A stretch of DNA of 64,000 bases from AC-56 sp963702195 (lineage in GTDB: Bacteria; Actinomycetota; Thermoleophilia; Solirubrobacterales; 70-9), in assembly GCA_963702195.1 (NCBI GenBank), contig OY969725.1, positions 3,100,001 through 3,164,000 of the forward strand. The letters are read 5' to 3'. The translations under genes were made by a program, and so were the position numbers. The notes beneath the pieces are model-generated. The model searched no databases and was not told where the DNA came from. It was given only the letters and a program-made list of their open reading frames with translations. The first letter of the stretch is position 1. The number at the start of each line of letters is the position of its first letter. Of this stretch, positions 1 to 8,710 are shown one piece after another.

Positions 1-186
1 CACGCCGCCGCGCTCCGGTCGCTTTACGCGCAGGCGTATCGGTCGAGCGCCGCGCTCGTCGGGCGAGTGCTCAACAAGCTCTCCGACCGAGCCCTCCAGG
101 AGCAGACGCGCAACTGGCTGCGCGCAGACGAGCTGCTCATCGACCTCTTCGAGCCGATTCCTGTGGACGCCGAGGCTACGTCATGA
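1..186 (+). CDS. C-terminal end of a small protein coupled to the next ATPase (ABC-3C middle-component-like)
   Basis: The frame is open from the window edge and stops with TGA at 184-186, leaving 61 C-terminal residues, mostly helical, ending in an acidic tail (FEPIPVDAEATS). The stop overlaps the ATG of the following ATPase as ATGA, so the two are translationally coupled. In the families around DUF3732-type ATPases (ABC three-component systems) a small middle-component protein usually sits directly upstream of the ATPase. The assignment rests on that context; the visible residues carry no motif I can name. The rest of the gene is outside the window. Confidence 0.55.
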   Translation, partial: HAAALRSLYAQAYRSSAALVGRVLNKLSDRALQEQTRNWLRADELLIDLFEPIPVDAEATS

Positions 187-2138
187 GCCTGCGTCTCCGC
201 GAACTTCGCCTCGTCGGCATCGGTCGCAACTACGGGGTCAACCTCACCACGGATGGCGAGCCGCGGCCTCTCTCGGTGATCGCGGGGGAGATCTCGACCG
301 GGAAGACTTCCGTCCTCGAATTCATCGACTACTGCCTCGGATCGAGCCGGCATCCGAAGCATCTCGAAATCGAGCGGCGCGTTCGCGCGGCGCTCCTCGA
401 GATCGAGGTCGAAGGCGAGATCAGCGTCATCGAGCGACCAACCTTTTCGAGCGATCTGTTCGCCACCGTCCATCGCTGCTCCCTAGACGAGCTGGGCGAA
501 CCGCACGCGACCGAGCGGCGACCCGTCGAGACGCCGGGCGACCCGAACTCGCTCTCCGCCTTCCTCCTCACCGCCATCGGGCTGGAAGGAATGCAGCTCA
601 AGCAGGCCCCGACGCAAGCGCAGTCGGCGGTCGACCCATTGTCGTTCCGCGATGTCATGCCGCTGTGCTTCCTGACGAACCAGCGCATGGACAACAAGGC
701 CCTCCTGATCGAAACCAACCACATGCGCAACCTCAAGCTCGTCCAAGTCATCGAGATCCTCTTCGGCGTCTACGACGACCAGCTCGCGGCCATGGGCAAG
801 CAGCTCGACACCATCGAGCAGGAGCGCCGTGATCTTGCCGCCGAGATCACCTCCCTGGAGACCTTCCTGGCGGAGAACGACGTTCCCGGAAGCCTCGAAC
901 TCGATGCCCAGGCTGCCGCGTTGAAGGACAGGCTCATCGACGCCCGCACGCGGCTCGACAGCCTCAGCAGCCAGATGCAGGCGGCGACGATGTACGCAGC
1001 GGACGCTCGCGCGGAATATGCCGAGCGTCGCCGAGCTAGTGGGGAGTCGGCGGCCCGCCTGCGTGATCGCGAAACCCTGCTCCGTCGTCTCCTGCCCCTC
1101 CGAGGACAGTACGCGGAGGACGAGCGCAAGCTCATCTTCTTCCAGGAGGCGGACCAGTTGTTCGACCCCTTGCGCGTCCGCGTCTGTCCCGCCTGCATGC
1201 AGGAACTGCCCAAGCCGGTCGAGATCGAGGCCGGCGGCACGTGCTCGCTGTGCGAGCAACACATCCCGGTACAGCAAGAGCCCGTCGACATCGCCTCCGA
1301 ACGCGCCGCGGTCCGCGCTCGGCTCCAAGCGATCGACCGCTACATCGAAGACGTCGAGAAGCAGCTCGGCGAAGCACAGGCTGTCTACGAGCAAGCGACC
1401 GCGGCCGAGACGGCGGCGCAACGGAAGCTCGATAGCCAGGTCGGGAAGGACCTCTCACCCTTCATGGCGCAGCGCGACGAGCTGGTTCGGGAGCGCGAAG
1501 CGATCGAGGGCGAACAGCGCGAGGTCGCCCGTCAGATTCGCTGGCGCGAGAGTCTCGATCGGCGACGGGCGGATGCAGCCCGCCTCGATGAACGCGTCAC
1601 CGAGCTGCGTCAGCAGATCCAGGAGCTGCGAAGCAACCGTCCCGATCGCAAGCTCGTCACGAACGACCTTTCCGAGCGATTCGCCGAGCTGCTCAGCAGC
1701 TTCGGCTTCCCGAAGCTCAACGAGCCCGAACCGCCGACGATCAGTGACAAGTTCGTCCCCTACGTGCGCGGCAACCGCTACACCGACATTGGTTCGACGG
1801 GCGCCTTCACGCTCATCTCGCTCGCGTGGGAGCTAGCGATCTTCGAGCGCGCCGTCGAGCAGGGGGACCCCCATCCCGGGTTCCTCATGATCGACAGCCC
1901 GCAGAAGAACCTCAAGCCTGAAACGGGAGGGTCTGTCGGTGACGAATTCGTTGACACGGCAATCCCACGCCGGGTCTGGGAGCACATCGTGAGCTGGAGC
2001 GCCGGCATGGGAAAGACCGCCCAAATCGTCGTAGTCGACAACCTGCCGCCCGACGTCGCCGACGATCACGTCGTCGTTCGCTACTCCGGGCAGGCCGACG
2101 AGCCGCCGTACGGTTTGATCGAGGACGAAACAGGCTAG
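183..2138 (+). CDS. Rad50/SMC-like ATPase with four-Cys zinc motif (DUF3732 / ABC-3C type)
   Basis: A 651-residue SMC/Rad50-type ATPase. The Walker A motif GEISTGKT is at residues 35-42. Two long charged helical stretches (about 200-330 and 365-500) look like coiled coil and flank a four-cysteine motif, C335-x2-C338 and C354-x2-C357, which resembles a zinc hook or ribbon. A late Walker B-like segment (FLMIDSPQ, D571) follows a serine/glycine-rich signature region near 540. The segment around residue 160 (MPLCFLTNQRMDNKALLIE) resembles DUF3732 proteins. Such ATPases occur in predicted anti-phage three-component systems, with a small middle protein and a variable effector. The start is fixed by the ATGA overlap with the preceding gene. 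The effector would have to lie to the left, outside the window. ATPase identity is firm; the defence role is inferred. Confidence 0.75.
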   Translation: MSLRLRELRLVGIGRNYGVNLTTDGEPRPLSVIAGEISTGKTSVLEFIDYCLGSSRHPKHLEIERRVRAALLEIEVEGEISVIERPTFSSDLFATVHRCSLDELGEPHATERRPVETPGDPNSLSAFLLTAIGLEGMQLKQAPTQAQSAVDPLSFRDVMPLCFLTNQRMDNKALLIETNHMRNLKLVQVIEILFGVYDDQLAAMGKQLDTIEQERRDLAAEITSLETFLAENDVPGSLELDAQAAALKDRLIDARTRLDSLSSQMQAATMYAADARAEYAERRRASGESAARLRDRETLLRRLLPLRGQYAEDERKLIFFQEADQLFDPLRVRVCPACMQELPKPVEIEAGGTCSLCEQHIPVQQEPVDIASERAAVRARLQAIDRYIEDVEKQLGEAQAVYEQATAAETAAQRKLDSQVGKDLSPFMAQRDELVREREAIEGEQREVARQIRWRESLDRRRADAARLDERVTELRQQIQELRSNRPDRKLVTNDLSERFAELLSSFGFPKLNEPEPPTISDKFVPYVRGNRYTDIGSTGAFTLISLAWELAIFERAVEQGDPHPGFLMIDSPQKNLKPETGGSVGDEFVDTAIPRRVWEHIVSWSAGMGKTAQIVVVDNLPPDVADDHVVVRYSGQADEPPYGLIEDETG

Positions 2139-2201
2139 ACCGGAGGCCTTCTGGTGTGAACCGAAGACGAACTGATCCCGTCGCGGTCGGCCTGGCTCAT
2201 T

Positions 2202-3020
2202 TCAGTCGCGCTGGCGCAAGTATTCCGACGGCATTCTCTTGACTGAAATCCCTAAGGCCTCGGCCCGGATTCGCATCGCCGTGTCGCCTGTGATCAGGAT
2301 CGCCTCGCGTCCAGAGAACTGCTGCACCTCAAGGCATGACTCGAGGATCTCGCGATCGGGGTCTATGGGGCGGCTTCGCGGGCGGGACGCAACGGGAACC
2401 TCGATCGTCACGCCGTCCCGGAGCGTGCCGGCGCCTCCGCTCTTTGCCAGGACTGTCTCGAGTTGCGGCAGGACCCGGCGGGCGACATCCGCGATCTCGC
2501 TTCGACGGTCGTACTTCTTCTCGTCGAGCTCCTCGACAACCCGCAGCGGGACGATCAGGCGAACCGGCGCGTCGACGATGCGCGTCCAGTCGACGTTCGC
2601 TGGCGGTTGGTGGTGAAGCAGGACGTTGGTGTCCAGGATCGCTGCGTGTCCGTCGTCCGAAAAGCGCCGAATGCGCCCTTCGAGGTCGCGAAGGAGCCGC
2701 TCGAGGGCCTCAAGCTGAAGCTCGACCTCGAGTTGGACCAGGGGAACGGGTCGCGCGTCGCGGATATCGCCGTGAAGTTGGCGGATCTCCCAGTGCCTCC
2801 TGGTTTGCAACATGGTCACGAGCGCTTGGTCCCAGGTAAGGAAGCGCAGCTGAACCTCCGTCGTCTCGGCCCACTCGAGATAACGGTGCTGGAGATCGCG
2901 ATGTCCGGGCCCGACACCGAAACTCCGAAGTTGCTTTCCTTCAACGATGCGCTCCCGGAGAGTCTCGGCTGCGTGTCGCGGATCTACGCCGCTCTTTAGC
3001 TCGAGCCGATCAAGGGCCAT
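2202..3020 (-). CDS. PIN-domain protein (predicted ribonuclease)
   Basis: A 272-residue protein with a helical N-terminal half (1-120) and a C-terminal PIN nuclease domain. The PIN core shows the expected acidic residues: ILDTNVLL with D130, VVEELDE with E163/E164, PDREI with D222 and ITGD with D246. These form the Mg2+-binding site of PIN ribonucleases. It is longer than VapC toxins (about 130 residues) and has no antitoxin-like gene directly upstream, so it is better described as a stand-alone PIN protein with its own N-terminal domain than as a classical VapC. It converges on the zinc-motif ATPase with 63 bp between. It lies in the tRNA-linked island and may be defence-related, which is inference. 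Confidence 0.75.
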   Translation of the reverse strand: MALDRLELKSGVDPRHAAETLRERIVEGKQLRSFGVGPGHRDLQHRYLEWAETTEVQLRFLTWDQALVTMLQTRRHWEIRQLHGDIRDARPVPLVQLEVELQLEALERLLRDLEGRIRRFSDDGHAAILDTNVLLHHQPPANVDWTRIVDAPVRLIVPLRVVEELDEKKYDRRSEIADVARRVLPQLETVLAKSGGAGTLRDGVTIEVPVASRPRSRPIDPDREILESCLEVQQFSGREAILITGDTAMRIRAEALGISVKRMPSEYLRQRD

Positions 3021-3218
3021 CGGAGGCGCAGGGTATCCGCGTCCGGCTCAGGCTGAGACCCGCCGGCGCAGATCACTCAACTGGGCGCGATTGGATTCGG
3101 TCACGCTCCTCATGCGCGCGAACCGCGGCGCTGAACACGGTCAGTGCCCTGATCGCGCGAAGCGGCAGCAAGGGATGCAACCGACGAGTGCTTTCAAGGG
3201 TCGGTGAATTTAGTCCGT

Positions 3219-3773
3219 TCAAGCGCACGGCTCAGCGTGTGCGAACTGCCCCAGGTGGCGCTGAACCTCACGTCGCAATTCATGAGGGACGCCTGTGTTG
3301 TGGATGACGACATCGGCCATCGATGCGTTCTTGAATTGGTCGCGGTCCCAAATTGCGTAATCCGACATATAGAGCTTGGCCCTCGGTAGGTCCACTCCCT
3401 CAGCACGAAGGCGAGCGCTGAGGAGCGCCAGTCGTTGACGCTCCGCCATCTCGACGTGCCAGAGGCGTAGCGGATATTGCGAGGTGCCCAGCTCGTCGAC
3501 AGTTCTAGATGAGCGGATAGCGTCAATGACGGTCGCCGGTCGCGCAACAAGAGCCGGGCGTATGAGATTGAACACGCGGTCAATTGAGAACCGCTCAATA
3601 AACAGCGGCCCGATCTCGGCGCGATGAGCAGGCTCAATGCCGTGTCGGCGAAGCTCACGATCCAGCAATACGCCTACATCGACGACCGGAGCCCCGGTCT
3701 CGGCCGAAATCATCCCGGCGACTGTCGTCTTGCCAACGCTAGGCGCGCCAGTTAGGACGATCGGCTCATTCAT
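3219..3773 (-). CDS. P-loop NTPase, nucleotide-kinase-like
   Basis: A 184-residue single-domain P-loop protein. GAPSVGKTT at residues 9-17 is a textbook Walker A, followed by a strand-turn (PVVDVG) and an arginine-rich lid-like segment (residues 85-130), as in adenylate/cytidylate-kinase-type or AAA_28-type small kinases. The substrate cannot be read from the sequence. It is the last gene of a three-gene minus-strand operon: its ATG overlaps the methyltransferase stop as ATGA. Base composition is clearly lower in G+C than the chromosome to the right, consistent with acquisition by transfer. Confidence 0.65.
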   Translation of the reverse strand: MNEPIVLTGAPSVGKTTVAGMISAETGAPVVDVGVLLDRELRRHGIEPAHRAEIGPLFIERFSIDRVFNLIRPALVARPATVIDAIRSSRTVDELGTSQYPLRLWHVEMAERQRLALLSARLRAEGVDLPRAKLYMSDYAIWDRDQFKNASMADVVIHNTGVPHELRREVQRHLGQFAHAEPCA

Positions 3774-4405
3774 ACGCCGTCCTTTCGGAAAAGCGCCCAG
3801 ACCGCGGAATGACGGTGCTCTCCGACGAGCGGCTGGTGGTCCTCACGGATCTCACCGAGCTCAAGCGACTCCGTGGACCAACCCGAGAAACGGTCTATGA
3901 GTTCCTGGCTGCCGCGCAAATGCAGACGGTTGGTGCAGTGGGCCGAAGGGAGCGGAAGTCGGTCGTCTAAAGCCGAGAACGCAACGCGCCCACCTGGTTT
4001 GACCGCCGCCACTACACGGGCATGAACCTGCTCAAGACGCAGCTCATCGAGGCAGTGATAGAGCCCATATGCCAAGACAAGATCGTAGGCCGCTTGCGGC
4101 GGATCGCTGGTCGCGGCGTCACCCACCCACAGGCGACTCCTGGGTCGCCGATCAAGCGCGGAGGAGAATCGCTGGCGGGCTCTTCTGATGGCGATCTCGC
4201 TGATGTCGAACCCGTCCACAGTCCAGCCCGCTTTCTCCAGGGAAAGCGCGTTGCGTCCGTCACCGCATCCGAGGTCTAGCGCCCGCGCTGGATCCATGCG
4301 TTCAATGGCGAGTTTCACCATGCGTCCAGGTTCGTCAGACCAGAGCAGCTCCCGGCTCGCGTAAAGACGGTCATAGGGTCCGCGGGATGGAGATGTGGGA
4401 TTCAT
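3770..4405 (-). CDS. Class I SAM-dependent methyltransferase
   Basis: A 211-residue Rossmann-fold methyltransferase. Motif I is LDLGCGDGR at residues 43-51, followed by the acidic ribose-binding residue of motif II in GFDIS (D67). Motif IV-like (YDLVLAYGLYH) and motif VI-like (KPGGRVAFSALD) segments follow. The acceptor substrate is not evident. It is the middle gene of an operon: the upstream phosphotransferase stop and its own ATG overlap (ATGA at 4402-4405), and its stop overlaps the kinase ATG. This strict coupling implies that the three proteins are made in fixed ratio and probably act on one substrate or in one complex. Confidence 0.75.
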   Translation of the reverse strand: MNPTSPSRGPYDRLYASRELLWSDEPGRMVKLAIERMDPARALDLGCGDGRNALSLEKAGWTVDGFDISEIAIRRARQRFSSALDRRPRSRLWVGDAATSDPPQAAYDLVLAYGLYHCLDELRLEQVHARVVAAVKPGGRVAFSALDDRLPLPSAHCTNRLHLRGSQELIDRFSGWSTESLELGEIREDHQPLVGEHRHSAVWALFRKDGV

Positions 4406-5493
4406 ATGAGCCTCTTCGTGTGGTAGGCGAGGCTATGAAGGACGAATAGCCCATTGAGACCGTAGGGGAGAGAGGTTAGGCCCGCTGTGAGCGCGACTAA
4501 TCCATGTCGGTACGCCGATTCGTTACGCACCGCTTCGGATTCGAGGGCGCAGCACCTGACCCGCTCGACGCAGGCGCCAACTTTCGCCAGCTCGCGTCCA
4601 TAGACCCGGATCGCCTCGAACTCGTCCCACGCCGGAGAGGGACTATCGAGTTCTTGTTCGAGTCCAAGCAGGTCCTCGATCCGGGCGTTCTCTGGGCTGA
4701 CGAGAAACTTCAACGAGCACTCAAGCATCAGAAAGTCGATCGCTCTCCATCCATCTAGCGTCGTCCAGCCGAAATCGATGAGTTCAGCGCGACCATCGTC
4801 ATCAATCAGTACGTTCTGGGCGTGCAGGTCACCGTGCACGGGCCCAATCGCAACCTCGGCGTCGCGACCCGCGACCTCGCTCGAGCGCGTGTCAAGCGCC
4901 GATACATCTAGCGCGAATCTCTCTTCAAGAAGGCGATCCAGTCCCTCGCTCCCGAGCTTGGCCGCGGCTGCGTGCACATCCCGGCGAGCGACATAGCGCT
5001 TGAGGCAGCCCGCGTAGGAAGTCTGGGCGACCTCATACGTTGCCCCTGCGACGAAGTGCCACCGCTGCATGCGACCTCGATAGATCCGATCGATCATCTC
5101 GACCACTTCGGCCGTGCCCTTCGCAGCGCGAATACGCTCGCGAAGACTCGCGAAGTACTTGCCGGCGCCTCCCACAAACTCCTGAATCAGGACTGCGATC
5201 ATTTCGTTCTCGTCGGGGACGAGCCTCATGTTCGGAGCGCCGGTGTCGATCGCCGTCGCAACTCTCTCGTAGGCGTCGAGCTCGTCACGAAGCTTGGCGT
5301 AGGGCCCGATCTTGAGCACGTGTTCCTTGGTCGGCACACCACCCACATCCCAACGGGCTCGGTAGACACTGGATCCACTCGCCCCTTTGTCCAGCTCGCG
5401 CAATGCCACAACCCTTGCTGTACCGCATGCTTCCGCGATGAGGTGGCGGTGCTCATCCGGAATGTCCAGATGATCGAGAAGCGGATCCGTCAC
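4402..5493 (-). CDS. APH/choline-kinase-fold phosphotransferase
   Basis: A 363-residue kinase-like protein of the aminoglycoside-phosphotransferase superfamily. The catalytic loop HGDLHAQN is at residues 220-227 and the metal-binding DFG-like motif IDFGW at 239-243. A lysine in HVLKIG (K61) fits the ATP-anchoring position. The C-terminal 100 residues are helical and end in a Leu/Tyr-rich stretch. The start is GTG at 5493; no ATG is available in frame. It is first in the operon with a methyltransferase and a small P-loop kinase. Real antibiotic resistance is unlikely given these partners. Related domains occur in predicted bacterial conflict systems, so a role in modifying a nucleotide or small molecule is possible but unproven. 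Confidence 0.65.
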   Translation of the reverse strand: MTDPLLDHLDIPDEHRHLIAEACGTARVVALRELDKGASGSSVYRARWDVGGVPTKEHVLKIGPYAKLRDELDAYERVATAIDTGAPNMRLVPDENEMIAVLIQEFVGGAGKYFASLRERIRAAKGTAEVVEMIDRIYRGRMQRWHFVAGATYEVAQTSYAGCLKRYVARRDVHAAAAKLGSEGLDRLLEERFALDVSALDTRSSEVAGRDAEVAIGPVHGDLHAQNVLIDDDGRAELIDFGWTTLDGWRAIDFLMLECSLKFLVSPENARIEDLLGLEQELDSPSPAWDEFEAIRVYGRELAKVGACVERVRCCALESEAVRNESAYRHGLVALTAGLTSLPYGLNGLFVLHSLAYHTKRLI

Positions 5494-5593
5494 GGACCCA
5501 TCTTGCCTGACCCTCCGGAGCGATAGTTGGCGCGATCATGGTCGACCGCGGAATCTCCCGGCCGCCCTGACCGTCAGGACTCAATCCCTTCCC

Positions 5594-5599
5594 TAGCAT
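5594..5599 (+). promoter_or_regulatory. -10 element, leaderless-type, for the HNH gene
   Basis: TAGCAT followed by 7 nt and the ATG at 5607, with no Shine-Dalgarno in between. The spacing places the transcription start on or next to the start codon. Confidence 0.45.
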
Positions 5600-5606
5600 C
5601 AGATCG

Positions 5607-6471
5607 ATGACGTCGAGAGCGTCTGTCACCAACGAAACGCCCAAGCGCCTAGCGCCGACCAAAGAGACAGTGCGGCAGGTGGCCGCGCGGTCGGGAAACC
5701 TATGCGCCTTCGCTGCGCGGGAGGAATGCGACCATCCGATCATCAACGATGAGGACCAGTTCGTCGTTCAGCTTTGCCATATCGAGGCAGCCGAACCAGC
5801 AGGGGCGCGCTTTAACCCCAATATGACAAACGAGCAGCGGCGAGCACCAGGAAATCTGGTGTTCCTTTGTCTCGACCACCACATCGAGAACCAATGACGA
5901 GCAGAAGTGGCCAACGCAGCACATGAAAGAGCTCAAGCAACTGCATGAGCGGAAGTACCGCGAGAAGGAGACGCAGCTCGGCGAGCGGGCGATCACCGAC
6001 ATCACAAGAGCGGTCGCATTCGGCCAACCTCAGAACGCGCTGCGCTTTGGTCGGTTCGTGGACAGTGATCTAACCGCGGACGAACACCTCGCGACCCTGA
6101 ACGAGATGATCCTTCCGCGCCTGGAGCGGTTGAAGCAGCTGGCTCCACCTACTCGTGACCTGCTGCTGGTAATTCTCGACCGTGGTGCCCCGGCATCAGG
6201 GGGCGATATGGGGATCCCGCTGGAGGAACTGGAACAGGCCACGGGTTTCGACTCGTCCGAGATCCTTCCGCACATCCGGACAATGCAGAGGTACGAGATC
6301 GCGTACACCACAGAGGAGTTCGACGAGTACGACAGGAGCCAGTGGTGGGCTGTCACCAACCTGCTCGACGGCTGGAGGTTTTGGGAATCGCTGGAAGACT
6401 TCTGCAAGTGCGAGGACATCCAGCTCGCGCGATTTGTTCGCGACCTTCGGTTCGACCTACTCGACGAGTAA
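5607..6471 (+). pseudogene. HNH endonuclease gene with a single frameshift
   Basis: Two consecutive reading frames encode the halves of one HNH protein. Frame one (5607-5897) holds a Cys pair (LCAF..EECDHPI), then QLCHIEAAEPAGARFN and NLVFLCLDHHIE, the HNH metal-binding core. It then hits TGA. Frame two continues from about 5890 as TNDEQKWPTQHMKELKQLHE, the usual continuation of this family (HH-E-TND-x-W/YP...LKxLHE), and runs to TAA at 6471. The junction is explained by one extra A near 5889. Corrected, the product is about 288 residues: an N-terminal HNH domain plus a roughly 180-residue C-terminal domain I do not recognise. It is either a real inactivating mutation or an assembly error; neighbouring island genes are also frameshifted, which favours decay. 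Confidence 0.75.
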
Positions 6472-6474
6472 CGG

Positions 6475-7034
6475 CCGTCTCTACGAGTCCGGGAATCCCA
6501 GTAGTGGCTGCAGTTCGATTCTGGCGAGCTCCCGCTATCGCATGCCAGGAGCGTTCCCGGAGCCCTAGGTTGGCCGGCAAGGGACTGCGGACGAAACTCA
6601 GCACTGCCCCGACGTACGGTCCCGCCGTCTTGCGGCTCTACATCAGGGCAGGGGCGAGTTCTTCGGCCGGAATGTCCCTGGGGACTGGGAGCGTCACGCG
6701 CAGCTCGCCGTCGCGCTTCAGCAACCGCTTGGGTCGCACGAGGGTCAGGCCAACGACGTGGCCCTCGCGATCGAAGCGCACGCGCGCAGAACGTCGGCTT
6801 GATGCGATTCCAGCTCCGGGTGACCCTCGACGATGTGCAGCCACCTCTCGGCCGCGAGCACGACGTACCGGCCGCTCGGATCTCGGATCTTGGTCGGGTC
6901 GGGCATCGGCCGGAGGTAGGCGGCACGACGGCCGCACCCAATCAAGTGCCGAAACGACGCCTCTTCTTGGACGTTTTCGGGCCGCCACCCACTTACGAGG
7001 TACAGGCATCAGTCGCTCGCGGTTTGCAGAGCAG
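6475..7034. other. Degraded stretch without an intact gene
   Basis: Between the HNH gene and the excisionase-like gene no intact coding frame with recognisable sequence is present. The only coding signal is the minus-strand toxin-antitoxin remnant listed separately. The outer parts (6475-6637 and 6907-7034) hold nothing I can identify. Confidence 0.5.
6638..6906 (-). pseudogene. Fused remnant of a toxin (PBECR-like) and DUF2283-like antitoxin
   Basis: Reading leftward, the first frame begins MPDPTKIRD and contains RYVVLAAERWLHIVEGHPEL, the N-terminal signature of a small nuclease-toxin family (R-x-V-x-L..RW-HI-x-x-HPEL). It then loses the family pattern near 6790. In a second frame the sequence VRFDREGHVVGLTLV continues to ...PAEELAPALM with a stop at 6638, which resembles the C-terminal part of DUF2283-type antitoxins that often follow such toxins. 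The toxin's C-terminal half and the antitoxin's N-terminal half are missing, so an internal deletion appears to have fused the two genes. Family names are from memory of the motifs and are tentative. Confidence 0.4.
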
Positions 7035-7375
7035 ATGACCGACTCGAACCTCAGACAAGACGGCAAGAGGAAGAGAGGCGTACGCCAGCCCGCCGATGAG
7101 CGGCTCGCATATCGCCCGGCGGAGCTGGCGGCTCTCGTCGGACTTTCGACGAAGGCGATCTACCGGGCGATCGAGCGCGGAGAGCTCAAGCGGTCAAGGT
7201 GGCGAATGGCTCGCGGCTCCTGGTTCCGGCGGCCGCCACGGAGGAGTGGCTGGAGGCCAATGCGGTGGCGCCTCGACGCGCTACGAAGCGACGTGGGCGG
7301 CTTGGGTCGGGCGCGGTGGGCCGACCCCTTGGTGAGGCCCTCGCTCAGCTCGAGAACGCTCCTGAGGCGGAGTAG
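7035..7375 (+). pseudogene. Excisionase-like helix-turn-helix gene with one frameshift
   Basis: The ATG at 7035 opens MTDSNLRQDGKRKRG, followed by LAYRPAELAALVGLSTKAIYR and AIERGELK, a MerR/excisionase-type winged helix-turn-helix. After GELK the frame changes. One missing G near 7191 restores AVKVANGSRLLVPAAATEEW, the usual wing of this family, and the frame then continues to TAG at 7375. Corrected, the protein would be about 113 residues. It lies 57 bp before the integrase, the normal place for a recombination directionality factor. Its disruption matches that of the integrase. Confidence 0.7.
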
Positions 7376-7432
7376 GATCGCCGGCCGATGAGGGCGTGGG
7401 GCGCTGACCGGGGTTCTGAGGGAAGCACGCAC

Positions 7433-8651
<1,219 letters not shown>

Positions 8652-8698
8652 CTGGCGCCAGTCTAGGCCCCGAAATCGATCGGTCAGGCCGCGCCCCT

Positions 8699-8704
8699 TA
8701 GGAT
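8699..8704 (+). promoter_or_regulatory. -10 element, leaderless-type, for the MFS gene
   Basis: TAGGAT, then 6 nt, then the GTG start at 8711. No ribosome binding site lies between. Confidence 0.45.
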
Positions 8705-8710
8705 CCTCGC

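Noticed and set aside
2202..3020. Classical VapBC toxin-antitoxin pair
   Set aside because: The protein is twice the size of VapC and there is no small antitoxin gene directly upstream.
4402..5493. Aminoglycoside resistance gene
   Set aside because: The kinase motifs fit the APH superfamily, but the coupled methyltransferase and P-loop kinase and the lack of similarity to named resistance enzymes argue against a resistance role.
7038..7060. Possible second copy of the tRNA attachment sequence (CTCGAACCT)
   Set aside because: Only nine bases resemble the T-arm of tRNA-Arg, and flanking bases do not match. No convincing att repeat is present in the window.
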